Assembly (NCBI GenBank): GCA_038093515.1
Contig: JBBPSI010000326.1
Span: 1 to 23,363, forward strand
From: Butyriboletus loyo
Taxonomy: Eukaryota > Basidiomycota > Agaricomycetes > Boletales > Boletaceae
Direction of reading: 5' to 3'
Length of the DNA stretch: 23,363 bases
Shown here: positions 10,043 to 20,298 of the stretch, in pieces
How the letters are laid out: every line of letters begins with the position of its first letter
Numbering within the stretch: the first letter of the stretch is position 1
The notes under the pieces: model-generated
Databases searched by the model: none
What the model saw: only the letters and a program-made list of their open reading frames with translations
Told to the model about the DNA's origin: nothing
Made by a program: the position numbers and the translations under genes

Positions 10043-13000
10043 ATGCCTCCGCGAGGAGATCCAGCCAGGGGTGGGGGTGGTCGTGGTCGCGGTGGCGGGG
10101 CGCGTGGTGGCCGAGGGGGGCCACCAAGTGCAGCAGCAACCTCGTCAGCACCCCCGAGCGGCGGACTCCCGAGTGCTCATGTTCAAGCGGTGGGTGTACG
10201 ACGATCGGGCTACGGCACAGCTGGTCGAGCAATCAACGTCTCGGCCAACTTCTTTTCCATGGCGTCGCCTGAGAGTAACATTCATCACTATGATGGTGCG
10301 CCTTGTGTTCCATCAGTACTTCGGTTGATCGTCCTGATCAGTAGCACCTCGTTACTCGTGGGCGGCGGCCAACATCAGTTGGTGGGTTCGGTATCCGTAG
10401 ACTTACATTCATCAACACTGATCATCCACGATGTCCGCTGCAGTCATCTCGCCTTCCGAGAAAACCTTGCCTGCGAGGCTGAACTTGGAGTTGATCGATC
10501 ATCTGCAAAGGATCGATGCTCCCGATGTCTTCACTCCCCCTGCTGTATACGACGGCCGGAAAAATATGTTTGCCCCAAGAGAGCTACCTCTTGGACCAAA
10601 CGGAAGCCAGGAGGTATGTGATGTGTGCTATACCTACTAGAATGTTCGACGGATTGTCGCAACTTGAAGTTTAATGTCAGCCTGTCCGATGAAACCACTC
10701 GTGGTAGTCCAGGAGAGAACACCAGCGGTCGCGGACCACGCGTGTACAAGATCAGGCTCACAAAGGTTGCCACCATCAATCCAGAGTAACCCTTCGAGTT
10801 TGCTGTCCAGCGTCATGTTAACACCCACTTTAACCATTATCTAGGGTCTTGCAACGCTTTGTACAGGGGCAGCAGTCCCACGACAATAGTGTTTTGACGG
10901 CCTTGACCGCAAGTTTATACACCGAAAGTATATCCATCATTTCTGATCTCGTGTTCTTAGGCGTTGAACGTAGTCGTGCGTATGGAACCGACTATGAAAT
11001 ACCCATTCAACGTGCGGTCCTTTTTTACTGATCGAGAGACCAAAGACATTGGCGGCGGCTTAATCCTTTGGCGAGGATATTTCCAGTCCGTGCGGCCCGC
11101 AATCGGACGGTTGCTGGTCAACGTCGACATTTCGACCGGGACCATGTACAAACCCGGCCCGTTGTTGGACCTCTGCTTGGATTTCCTTGGCAGAGTTGGG
11201 CAGTACAACATTTTGAGCCCACGCCGCGGCATGCCTGATCGAGAGCGTGTCAAACTTCAGCGCTTCATCACTGGAATTCGGATTATGACAACCTACACTG
11301 GGGAGCGTGTCCGCAAAACCCCCCGAGTAGTCAAGAAGCTCAGCAGCGCAGGGGCGTCAGATCTGAGCTTCACTATGCGGGATGGTACAACCATGACTGT
11401 GGCCCAATACTTCCAGAAGCTACTGAACCGGCCCCTGCGATTCCCTGACAATATCTGTATCGAGGTATGCGTATCTCATTCATGTCTTCTTTTACTAACG
11501 AGGTGTAGGTCGGATCTGGCGCATTGTTGCCGCTTGAGCTTTGCACGGTCCCACCTGGGCAGATTATGCGCAAGCAGGTGCCTCCCGAGAAAACGAAAGA
11601 CGTCCTCGACTTTGCGACCAAGAAACCCCAGGATCGTCTGCGAAGCATAACCAACGGGCTTTCGGTACCTTGGCTTTTTCTATTACTTAATTTCATTAAA
11701 CGCTATTCAGGTTCTTGCATATGGCCAGTCCGAATATATTCGCCAGTTTGGGATGACCGTCGATGAAACTGCTGGACCTCTCAGTGTTCCCGCACGTGTC
11801 CTAGCGCCTCCAAGGCTTAGATATGGTCAGGACAGCCCGCAACCTGTTGTCGTAAGTCTTTAAAGCTCTGTTAGTCTCATATACCTCTCACTTCATAATA
11901 CAGGCACCCGCTAACGGCGCGTGGAACATGTGGGTCGGATCGACCTTTTCCAGTCTCCAGTAGTTGACTATTGAACAGGATTGATAAGCGGTTTTTCCGA
12001 CCGGCTAGCATTGAACGCTGGATAGTCGTCGTCTACGAACGCCAACAGCGATTCAATCAATCAGCGGCGCAAGACATGATCAATGGCTTACTGCGTAGCT
12101 GCAGTGATGTCGGTGAGTCGTCTTGATCAGCTCGCTTGTTTCGTCGCTATATAATGACCCTGTCGTCAGGGATAAAGGTTAACGACAATAGCCCACTGGT
12201 TACCTGGCAGAATGGCCAGGGCCGCATCGCTGAGGTGAGTCTTCCTATGCATTCTACTTATGACGATGACCTACGAAGCTTTGTAGCAACTGCGAGCAGT
12301 CGGAAATGAGTGTTTCCAAAAGACGAAGCAACGCCCGACCCTAATTGTCGTTGTACTGCCTGACAACGGCAATGACATCTACACTGCCGTGAAACAGTAC
12401 GTTCAAAACGCTGGATCCTTACACCTTTGTTGACTGATCACTCTGCAGCTTTGGTGACGTTACAGTGCGTGTCATCTCACCCTCATTGTTTTCGCCATAA
12501 ACTGAATTATCCAAAGGTTGGGGTGGCGACGCAATGCTTGAAAAGCTCCAAATGCTTCCGTGCGAAGCCACAATACTATGCCAATGTCTGTTTGAAGTGA
12601 GTGCGATCTCAGGGTATGGTGGTTAACGAATCTTACATCGCTAAGAATGAATGTCAAACTCGGAGGAATCAACACGATCCCCGATCCCCAGTCCGTCACT
12701 GTGCTCACGGACCCTCGTAATCCGACCATTGTGATGGGTAATGTTATTTTTGCCTACCTCTTTTTCAAGGGAGAGCTTACACCGTTTATGGATTAGGTGC
12801 CGATGTCATCCATCCCGCACCCGGCTCTGACGGTCGTCCTTCGTTCACAGCCCTCGTAGGGAATGTCGATTCCAACTCGGCGAAGTATGTTGCAACCAGC
12901 CGCGTACAGACTTCTCGTGAAGAGATAATTCTGGACCTGGAAGAAATGGCCAAGGTCGTTTGATTTCGTGATTGGTCACTGCTGAAAACTGAAGTGTGTT

Positions 13001-13912
13001 TTAGCATATTTTGACCATGTACATGAGATACAGGCAGACAGTCGAGAAGAAGACTAGCGATATTGCTCCTAGCCGTCTAATATTCTTCAGAGGTTCGCTT
13101 CCTCGAAAGCCCTACTATCCACCTGACTTTGACAATCAGACGGTGTTTCGGAGGGTCAATTCAAAGATGTCTTGCAGAAAGGTGTGTTATCCCGATGGTC
13201 TGCCTGGGCCCTGTTGACCCTTTCTCTCTAGAGCTCAAGGCGTTGCAGGGTATGCATTGAGCTTGTTGTTGAGTTTGTCCTTACCTGCTCTCACAGCTGC
13301 TTGTGCGGGCCTTAAGATCAACCCCAAGATCACCGTCATCATCGTTGCAAAACGACATCATGTTCGTTTCTTCCCTAAGCAGCAGGGGGATGCCGACAAG
13401 AGCGGCAACTGCCCTGCGGGAACGGTCGTCGACCAAGTTGTTGCCCATCCAACCGAATTTGATTGGTATCTACAAAGCCATGGCGGATTGCTTGGCACCA
13501 GTCGCCCCGCGCACTATAATGTTCTGTACGACGACAATAACTTCAAGTAAGTCATATCTCGACTCACTTTGGCATGTCATTCAACTATGATTTCCCAGTG
13601 CGGATAGTCTTCAGTCCCTGTCGTTCGCCCTCTGTCACGTATACGCTCGCTCCACGCGCTCGGTATCAATTCCTGCACCGGTATATTGTACGTTCTTTAC
13701 CACTTCCTTTTAAATGTCGACTCAAGCTTGGTTTAGATGCGGATATCGTGTGTAGTCGCGCGAAGAATCACTACGATCCTCAGGGAACCGTAGATTTCTC
13801 CGACTCGGCTACGCAGGTTGATACCTCTCAAGCGGAAGGCATACTCGAAGCATTCCGACGAGGTTTCAAGCCATTGCATGCAAACATGGCATCGGTCATG
13901 TACTTTTCTTGA
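10043..13912 (+). CDS. Argonaute protein (RNA silencing)
   Basis: This protein binds small RNAs and silences matching transcripts; it is the effector of fungal RNAi (QDE-2/Ago1 family). The spliced protein is 916 aa, a normal length, from 22 exons: 10043-10295, 10379-10381, 10444-10613, 10670-10785, 10845-10908, 10961-11464, 11509-11664, 11711-11851, 11904-11929, 11979-12112, 12170-12234, 12287-12396, 12449-12464, 12517-12596, 12646-12737, 12797-12954, 13005-13092, 13140-13181, 13232-13249, 13297-13546, 13599-13687, 13737-13912. Order: Gly/Arg-rich RGG tail (1-28), N domain, L1 with [13 protein letters not shown] (about 230), PAZ (about 290-390), MID (about 475-560) and PIWI to the end. The catalytic tetrad reads D646 (GADVIHP), E686 (SREEI), D726 (FFRDG) and D861 (YYADIV), so slicer activity is expected. 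The intron at 10909-10960 has a GC donor. Exon 2 is a putative 3-nt exon. Confidence 0.95.
10379..10381 (+). other. Putative 3-nt microexon (TTG) in Argonaute
   Basis: The 148 bp between Asp84 and the next coding block would be the longest intron in the gene. They split at CAG|TTG|GTGGGT into introns of 83 nt (10296-10378) and 62 nt (10382-10443). Including TTG gives HHYDVVISP; omitting it gives HHYDVISP. The Argonaute N domain normally has D-V-x-I-x-P at this point, so the microexon supplies the expected residue. Confidence 0.6.
10909..10960 (+). other. GC-AG intron in Argonaute
   Basis: The donor is GCAAGT after ACC and the acceptor TTAG before GCG. Splicing joins LTALT to [10 protein letters not shown]. 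No GT donor in the neighbourhood gives this junction, and read-through leaves the Argonaute frame. GCAAGT is the consensus of GC-type donors. Confidence 0.8.
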
Positions 13913-14156
13913 TTACTCTTCCGTCCCTCGCTTCGGACTGAGGACTGGTCAAGACAAGTTGAGTGTACATGTACCGTTTGTGACTCTTTCCCAGCGTATC
14001 CCTCAGTAAATTTGTCTCGCACGTTCACGCCACACCCGTTTGATACGATGTCGTGTAATAAAATACAACCGCATGAATTTGTATGTCAGTCGCCTCGAGG
14101 CTGAGCGCTGAGCTCTGATAGGGCACAAGCACCAGCTGTTTGACCGTTTTGATTAT
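13913..14156. other. Convergent 3' region, Argonaute / coiled-coil gene
   Basis: The 244 bp contain the two converging 3' ends. An AATAAA at 14057-14062 on the plus strand lies about 145 nt after the Argonaute stop and is a candidate polyadenylation signal. I see no gene in the interval. Confidence 0.4.
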
Positions 14157-14719
14157 CTACAAGTACACACCATTTCCTCGCTCTGGGGTTTCTGGAGGCT
14201 CTGGATTCGCCGCTGACAGGCACTCAAGAGGGGGAAAGTCATCTAAGCCGTTTGAGTTAAAGCCAATAGTATTCTGTGGACGCTCGATCCTGCTTCGTGG
14301 AGGAGTAGAAGGAGAAGACGTGAAGGGATCGGATGTCTGCTCTGAAGGGACGGAATAACCATGATGGGTCAATGCCAGCCTGAGCATGAAAATACGTTCG
14401 TCCTGTGATGCTCTGAATGCCCTCAGCTCTGGAAGAAAAGGACAGGCAGGAGGGATACGTGCATTGTGATCTCGTTTTCTTTCACGGCTTGGCCAATTTC
14501 GCGATCCCCTTCTTCCTCCCGCAAGTATTCTCGCAACTCGTTTTGAGACCGCCGCAAGTGCAGGAGGGAATTCCTCAAGCGAGTGATCTCTGCCAGGACT
14601 GTCAGTAACAAATGGCCGTCGATGATATCGAGAAACAGACCATCCCATGCTACCGCAGGATCCAAAGCGATTGCTTGAGAGAGAGAGAACGGCTGGGGAT
14701 ATCTGGGATTGTACTCCAT
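14157..14719 (-). CDS. Small coiled-coil protein, unknown function
   Basis: This is a short hypothetical protein of a type I recall from other basidiomycetes, without known function. My model is 170 aa from exons 14719-14463 and 14412-14157. It starts MEYNPRYPQPFSLSQAIALD. A charged helix follows (LAEITRLRNSLLHLRRSQ through REEEGDREIGQAVKENEI), which looks like a coiled coil. Joining across a 50-nt intron (14413-14462) continues the helix as EITIASQDERIFMLRLAL. That intron would use a GC donor (GCACGT), since no GT donor gives the right phase. The C-terminus is Ser/Pro-rich and probably disordered. A 42-nt intron (14600-14641, GTCTGT..CAG) may also be removed from exon 1, giving 156 aa, but its branch point would be too close to the acceptor. 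Existence is likely; exact structure is not settled. Confidence 0.6.
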
Positions 14720-14803
14720 GATGACTCGGGCAGTGGTCCAGGAAATTGACCTGACTAAGCGCAGGGGACTACGAAGCCTTTATCAGCGTGACCACGGCCA
14801 GCC
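14720..14803. promoter_or_regulatory. 84-bp bidirectional promoter with Gcn4/Cpc1-type site
   Basis: The interval separates the start codons of the coiled-coil gene and HIS4. It contains ATGACTC (14721-14727), the core of the Gcn4/Cpc1 element (consensus TGACTCA), and a related TGACTAA at 14752-14758. HIS4 is a textbook target of general amino-acid control in yeast and Neurospora, so the match is in the expected place. The element is only 77 bp from the HIS4 ATG and directly abuts the other gene's ATG. Confidence 0.55.
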
Positions 14804-17485
14804 ATGTCTCCCCCATTCCTTGCTCTCGTCGACACCGAAGACGTCCAGCAAGATCGTTTGCTCGCGGTCTGTCGCGTCACTACGGTGATATCCAGATCCG
14901 CCCACAATCTCTCGCTACCTTCTGCACGCTACCTACTGATCGATGATGTCTCCACAGACGCTGACCAGATCATCGCTGATCTTGACAACGGCACCGAAAA
15001 GGCCATTGTGCCACTTTCGCTTGCGAAAAAGCTAGTCGGCGTCGTTCCTGCTACCCGCTTGATCCTTCTGCTCGACGTCGCCAACGCCAGTGCCGTACCA
15101 GATTCCCTCCGTAATGCCATCTCTGGCGTACTCCTCAAAACGACCTCGACCGATGTTGAGCTTATCCGTTCCATCTCCACCTTCTTTTCAGGTCTGTCCA
15201 TCCACGTCTTGTCAGGGGACAAACCTACCTCGTCCATGATAAGACAACTCACTTCAATCGGCGCATCGCTTGTCATCCCCTTCTCTGAACTCGAATCATC
15301 CATCACGATTGCAGATGCCTTCCTTGCCCCAGTCACATCCGATAGATCTGACGGACTCTTCCCAACCATTGTCTCATCATACACTCAGGGAGGCAGATCC
15401 CTCGGTCTCGTGTATTCTTCCCGCGAGTCCGTCGCGCAATCCATCCTGACCGGCAAGGGCATATACCAATCCCGCAAGCATGGCCTTTGGGAAAAAGGAA
15501 AGACATCGGGAGCGACACAAAAGGTCATGCGCATCCGAATTGACTGTGATTCGGATGCGCTCGAATTTTCGGTCATCCAGCACGGTTCGGGATTTTGCCA
15601 TCTCCCCCGACCGTCGTGTTTTGGTAGCATCGACGGACTTTCTGCACTTGAAAGGACCCTTAAAGCGCGTCTTGCTTCTGTTCCGGAGGGATCGTATACA
15701 CGTAGGCTGTTCAACGACCAGGAACTCCTCCGAGCCAAGATCAAGGAAGAGGCAGACGAGCTCTGTTGTGCGGAGACCAAAGAGGAGATAGCCTTCGAAG
15801 CTGCCGATCTGTTTTATTTCGCCCTGACGCGATGTGTCGCTGCCGGCGTAACCCTTCGAGACATCGAAGAAGTACTGAACAAGAAGGCCGCCAAAGTCAC
15901 GCGGCGGCCAGGAAATGCGAAACCTCAATTCATGTCAGACGACAAGAACTCTCAGGATGCGCCAAAGAATCCCTCGAAACTACAAGCTTCTGTGGACCCA
16001 AATGCGCCTATCGCAATGCGCATTGTGGATCTGTTATCTTCTGGTCCAGACGAACGTGCTCAGCTGTTGAAGCGCCCTGTGTTAAGGTCTGACGCAATGA
16101 TCGCCAAGGTCAAGCCGATTGTCGACGATGTTCGCAAGAGGGGCGACACTGCTCTTCTCGAGCTGACAGCCAAGTTTGACAAGGCTCAACTTGAGGCACC
16201 AATCCTCCTTCCGCCTTTCTATCCGTTCGTGTCTGCTGCAGCAAAGGAGCTAGACCCAGCCGTCAAGGATGCTATCGACATTGCTTACGCCAATGTGCGC
16301 AAGTTCCATGCCGCGCAGATCCAGGACAGTCACCTGGTTGTAGAGACCATGCCTGGCGTGACCTGTTCATGGTTCGCGCGACCGATAGCACGGGTTGGGC
16401 TCTATGTACCCGGAGGGACCGCCGTACTGCCCTCCACTGCGCTGATGCTCGGTATCCCAGCACAAGTAGCAGGTTGTGAGCAGATCGTGCTCGCAACGCC
16501 TCCACGTGCTGACGGAAGCGTGTCTCCCGAGGTCCTCTACGTCGCCCACTTGGTTGGTGCGCACGCGATCCTGAGGGCTGGTGGTGCCCAAGCAGTCGCT
16601 GCCCTGGCTTATGGCACTGAAACATGCCCCAAGGTCGACAAGATCTTTGGTCCTGGAAATCAATGGGTAACAGCGGCGAAAATGCTCGTCCAGAACGATA
16701 CGGAGGCCTTGGTATCCATCGATATGCCAGCTGGCCCATCAGAGGTACTGGTGAGTGCTCTCCAACTCTGTTACCGAGCGTGGTGCACGTACGCAGATGT
16801 GCACCGCGTTCGTTGTTCTTGTACGAATAACGAACGCGGTTTTTCATTCCAGGTCATTGCAGATGAATCGTGCAACCCCGCGTTCGTCGCCGCCGATCTC
16901 CTTTCGCAGGCCGAACACGGTGTCGACTCGCAAGTCGTCTTAGTGTCCTCTTCTCTCTCGGACGATACGTTGAAGGAGGTAGAAAAGGAGGTCGACAAGC
17001 AGGCACGCGCTCTGCCGCGAGTAGACATCGTGCGAGAGAGCTTATCACGGAGTCTAATCGTGAAGACCCGTGGACCAGAAGAAGCACTACAGTTTTCAAA
17101 CGCGTACGCGCCGGAGCATCTCATCCTACACTTGCTGGATGCGTCTACCTGGGTGAAACATGTGAAGAATGCTGGAAGTGTGTTCGTTGGACCTTATTCT
17201 CCCGAAAGGTTATTTTCCATCAGCCTGTATGCACACTGGCATAACTGATATAAACTTGGTAGTTGTGGAGACTACGCCTCTGGAACGAACCACACGCTTC
17301 CTACGAATGGATATGCTCGTCAGTTCAGTGGCGTGAACACAGTGTCTTTCCAGAAGCACATCACTTCACAAGAGGTTACCTCGGAAGGGTTGCAGAAACT
17401 GGGACCAGTCGTTGCGATATTAGCAGATTGCGAGGGACTACAGGCTCATGCAAACGCTGTTCGGATACGGTTAGGAAAATTCTAG
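14804..17485 (+). CDS. HIS4: Trifunctional histidine biosynthesis protein HIS4
   Basis: This protein carries out steps 2, 3 and the last two oxidations of histidine synthesis: phosphoribosyl-ATP pyrophosphohydrolase, phosphoribosyl-AMP cyclohydrolase and histidinol dehydrogenase. The spliced protein is 841 aa. Exons: 14804-16750, 16853-17208, 17263-17485. Residues 1-190 are the poorly conserved N-terminal region. The cyclohydrolase (about 190-280) shows [20 protein letters not shown], the metal-site RIDCDSD and [14 protein letters not shown]. The pyrophosphohydrolase (about 285-375) shows [20 protein letters not shown] and [10 protein letters not shown]. Histidinol dehydrogenase follows, with [52 protein letters not shown] and [16 protein letters not shown]. 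The first intron (102 nt) is stop-free and in frame, so an unspliced reading gives a continuous 814-aa frame with a 34-aa insertion. It is divergent from the gene at 14719. Confidence 0.95.
16751..16852 (+). other. Structured, frame-preserving intron of HIS4
   Basis: The intron has GTGAGT..CCAG ends and is 102 nt, twice the usual length here. It holds two tandem hairpins. GGTGCAC (16782-16788) pairs with GTGCACC (16799-16805). ACCGCGTTCGTT (16803-16814) pairs perfectly with AACGAACGCGGT (16829-16840), and four more pairs are possible inside, including one G.U. The only branch-point-like sequence I see (ATAAC, 16827-16831) lies at the base of the second stem's right arm. Removing both hairpins leaves 43 nt. 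Confidence 0.8.
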
Positions 17486-17650
17486 GAGTTAAAATCTTGT
17501 AGAGAAGAACGTCCTGTTTCAATAGCCACCATGAAGTGAGCGTAATACCTCTAGAATATTGGTAACATATGCAAAGCAATCGGTGATGTCTATGATCATT
17601 GCTCGAAACTGGGTGACAGAGCGACGAACAAGGTGGAACTACGAGGTGCA
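17486..17650. other. Convergent 3' region, HIS4 / PDB1
   Basis: The 165 bp lie between two converging stop codons. I see no gene, repeat or clear polyadenylation signal in them. Confidence 0.4.
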
Positions 17651-19082
17651 CTAGTTGGTTCTGTAGAGTGCACGCTTAGCGACCTTGACGATAAGTGGTG
17701 TGTCAGGGAATGAGAGATCCTCTAGGTTTTTGGCATACTGAGAAAAAACATAGATATCAGCCGCGGCACAGCCATGGCAACACACGCAAAACGCACAGGT
17801 GTTGGTACATCAGCGCCAGTGATCCGCTCGACGGGTGCATCAAGGTAGTCGAAGGCTTCACTCTCGACTATCTGAGCGCAGATTTCACTTCCGACGCCAA
17901 AGGCAGGGAAACCACCTTCAACAATAAGTAATCTAGGGAGGCGGTAAGAATGACCAAGCAATGTGAATTCAAAGCAACTTGCCGGTTCGTCTTTTTGACC
18001 GATGCCTTGATGGTATCGATGTCGAGAGGACGAATACTACGGAGGTTGATGACCTCGGCTTTGATACCATCCTTTGCAAGGATTTCCGCGGCCTCCAAGC
18101 TGTGGGTGACCATCTTGCTGTGTGCGACAATGGTGACATCAGACCCTTCGCGTTCAACTTTGGCCTTGCCGATGGGGAGGAGGAAGTTGTCGGACATGGC
18201 GTCGGCCGACATGGGGAAAGTGACACCGTACATCATTTCGTTCTCAAGGAAGACGACAGGGTTAGGATCCCGTATGGCAGACTGTGGTGACATGAAGATA
18301 TGTGTCAAGAAGTGAAAGAAATGGTTGACACGCACCTTGAGAAGGCCCTTGCAGTCCTCGGCACTCCATGGGCTAACGACCTTGAGACCAGGAATTGAGC
18401 CATACCATGCAGCATAGTCCTGTGAATGTTGTGCAGCGACACCGGCGGCAGCACCATTCGGACCACGGAAAACAACAGGGCATGGGACGTTTCCGCCAGA
18501 CATGTAATATGTTTTACCGGCAGAGTTGACGATTTGGTCAATGGCTTGCATTGCAAAGTTGAAGGTCATGAACTCGCAACTACGAAAATGGTAAGGTTAG
18601 GAATGGCAAGACGCGACAAGTAGAGGACACACATTGGTCGGAGGCCAGCGAGTGCGGCACCGACCGCGAGGCCAGCAAAGCCCATCTCGGTGATAGGTGT
18701 GTCGACGACACGCCTCTCGCCGAACTTGTCCAGAAGGCCCTTCGTGATCTGGAATGGGGGCAATGAGTGGTGGATATACGCATGCGAAAAGAGGTGGGTA
18801 CCTTGTATGCGCCGTTATACCGAGCAACCTCTTCACCCAAGATGAAGACCGACTCGTCGCGCAACATTTCTTCCTCCATAGCGACGTTGAGAGCGTCTCG
18901 AACGGTCATCTGTGGGTAACATGAGTCGTGCGAAGTACGTCTGGGAGCGTGCACACCGAGTTGTCGGACTGGGTTGCATAACTGCGAACGAGAGCAACTC
19001 TGCGCACGGGTAATGAGGCGCTGGTGCGGGCATTGACGAGCGCAGGGGCGAGGCGGGAGAAAGCGGCGCGGACAGCAGCCAT
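17651..19082 (-). CDS. PDB1: Pyruvate dehydrogenase E1 beta subunit, mitochondrial
   Basis: This is the beta subunit of the E1 component of the pyruvate dehydrogenase complex, which converts pyruvate to acetyl groups for acetyl-CoA in the mitochondrial matrix. The spliced protein is 371 aa. Exons in transcript order: 19082-18957, 18909-18802, 18748-18633, 18579-18336, 18281-17983, 17932-17797, 17737-17651. The first 40 or so residues are an Arg/Ala/Ser-rich presequence ([20 protein letters not shown]). Then follow [15 protein letters not shown], the thiamine-diphosphate region [92 protein letters not shown] and [14 protein letters not shown]. Intron 5 (17933-17982) has a GCAAGT donor, needed to form [12 protein letters not shown]. 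It is divergent from the dehydrogenase gene at 19187. Confidence 0.96.
17933..17982 (-). other. GC-AG intron in PDB1
   Basis: On the minus strand the donor is GCAAGT after AACCG and the acceptor CTAG before ATTACTT. Splicing makes [12 protein letters not shown], the conserved sequence of E1 beta. Read-through soon departs from the family sequence. Confidence 0.85.
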
Positions 19083-19186
19083 TGGAAGTGGAAGAAGGGA
19101 AAATGTGACTAAAGTTGACACCAGGCGTCCTTGCAATTTTGTTGCCACGGACGGACACGGAAAAACACTCCGATTGGTGCAGTATC
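19083..19186. promoter_or_regulatory. Shared 104-bp promoter, PDB1 / dehydrogenase
   Basis: The interval between divergent start codons contains ATTGG (19173-19177; CCAAT on the minus strand) and a TGACTAA (19106-19112). Shared use is inferred from the distance only. Confidence 0.4.
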
Positions 19187-20185
19187 ATGTCCAGGCCAGT
19201 CGTCCTCGTCACCGGCGCATCCAAGTTCTGCCCATTCAATCTTTATGTCTCAGGACTGAGCTGACTGACCACCAGAGGTATCGGACTCGCCGTCGTCAGA
19301 TGTCTCCTCGAAGAGCACAACGCCCGTGTCGTTGCGCTAGCACGATCCAGGTCACCTGAGCTGACCCAACTCATCGATACCCATCCTGTAGCTCTCCTCG
19401 CCATCTCATGCGACATGTGAGTGTGCGTGTCCCCACTGTCGCCAACGCCGATACAGAGCACCCTGCAGCACAGACGAGTCTGCCCAGGCGCGAGCATTTA
19501 GCCAGGCAACGGACAAATTCGGACCCTTCCTCGACGGCCTGGTCCTCAATGCTGGTACACTCGACCCCCTCACGCGGATTAGCGATCCCACCGTACCGCT
19601 CGATGCCTGGAAGGAGCACTTTGATGTCAATTTCTTCCCACTTGTCAGCGCACTCAAGGTCGCCCTTCCAGCTTTGCGCGCCAGCCCCAACACCGGACGG
19701 GTCATATTCATCAGCTCAGGTGCAGCTACGGGAAGTACACCAGGTTGGGCACCCTACAGCGCAGGCAAAGCAGCCATGAATAGTTTGGCGAGGTATTCTC
19801 ATTTCCGAACTCGGTCGTGATTCCTCCCAGTGGCCTGATGGTTCGCTCGACAGAACCTTAGCCAAGGAAGAGCCTACCCTTGTTTCGCTGGCAATCGCTC
19901 CAGGAAAGGTTGACACAGCTGTGCGTCATCCAGATCCGTTGTCCCTCGAACGTGCAAACTGAGACCCGTCTACAGATGCAGGAAGCGCTCAGGACTGCTG
20001 GTACTCCTCACATGGATGCACCTGATCTCAGGATATTCCTTGACGCTCACCGAGACGGGACTTTGGTGCAGCCGTCGGACGTTGGCTATGTGATTGCAAA
20101 TCTCTCCCTCCGTGCGCCGCTCAGCCTGAGTGGTTCTTTCGTACGGTACAACGATGAACATTGTAAAGAGTTTGCAAGGAAATGA
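19187..20185 (+). CDS. Short-chain dehydrogenase/reductase
   Basis: This is a classical NADP(H)-type short-chain dehydrogenase, closest in layout to sepiapterin-reductase-like yeast proteins such as Irc24. The substrate is unknown. The spliced protein is 259 aa, typical of the family. Exons: 19187-19224, 19276-19416, 19469-19792, 19854-19920, 19976-20185. The cofactor motif TGASKGIG is at residues 9-16, with Lys13 split by intron 1. NAG is at 87-89. The catalytic tetrad is complete: N114, S143 (ISSGAATG), Y156 and K160 (YSAGK). Behind it stands APGKVDT, the usual PG motif. Arg residues after the glycine motif (LARSRS) suggest NADP(H) preference; that is inference. Intron 2 has two acceptors 12 nt apart, both in frame, so a form with four extra residues is possible. 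There is no signal peptide, so it is probably cytosolic. Confidence 0.9.
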
Positions 20186-20298
20186 AATGAATCTTTTCTT
20201 CTATCGGAACCGAATGCGAAGCTGTCGACAGGCACCGAAGGAAGCATCAAAGAAGCTATCTGCTGGCCTCAACTGTATACTTGAACGAGTATCACTTC

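Noticed and set aside
16803..16845. Hairpin followed by a T run, resembling a rho-independent terminator
   Set aside because: It lies inside a spliced intron of a eukaryotic nuclear gene, so the bacterial terminator reading does not apply; treated instead as an RNA structure.
14929..16847. Long minus-strand open frames opposite HIS4 (14929-15384, 15377-15928, 16272-16847)
   Set aside because: They are antisense shadows of a GC-rich, codon-biased exon; translations are Arg/Ser-rich without domains, and the plus strand is a complete HIS4.
14804..17248. Uninterrupted 814-aa HIS4 frame
   Set aside because: It reads through a GTGAGT..CAG intron and ends before the conserved [13 protein letters not shown] segment, which lies in the next exon. 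The spliced 841-aa model matches the family better.
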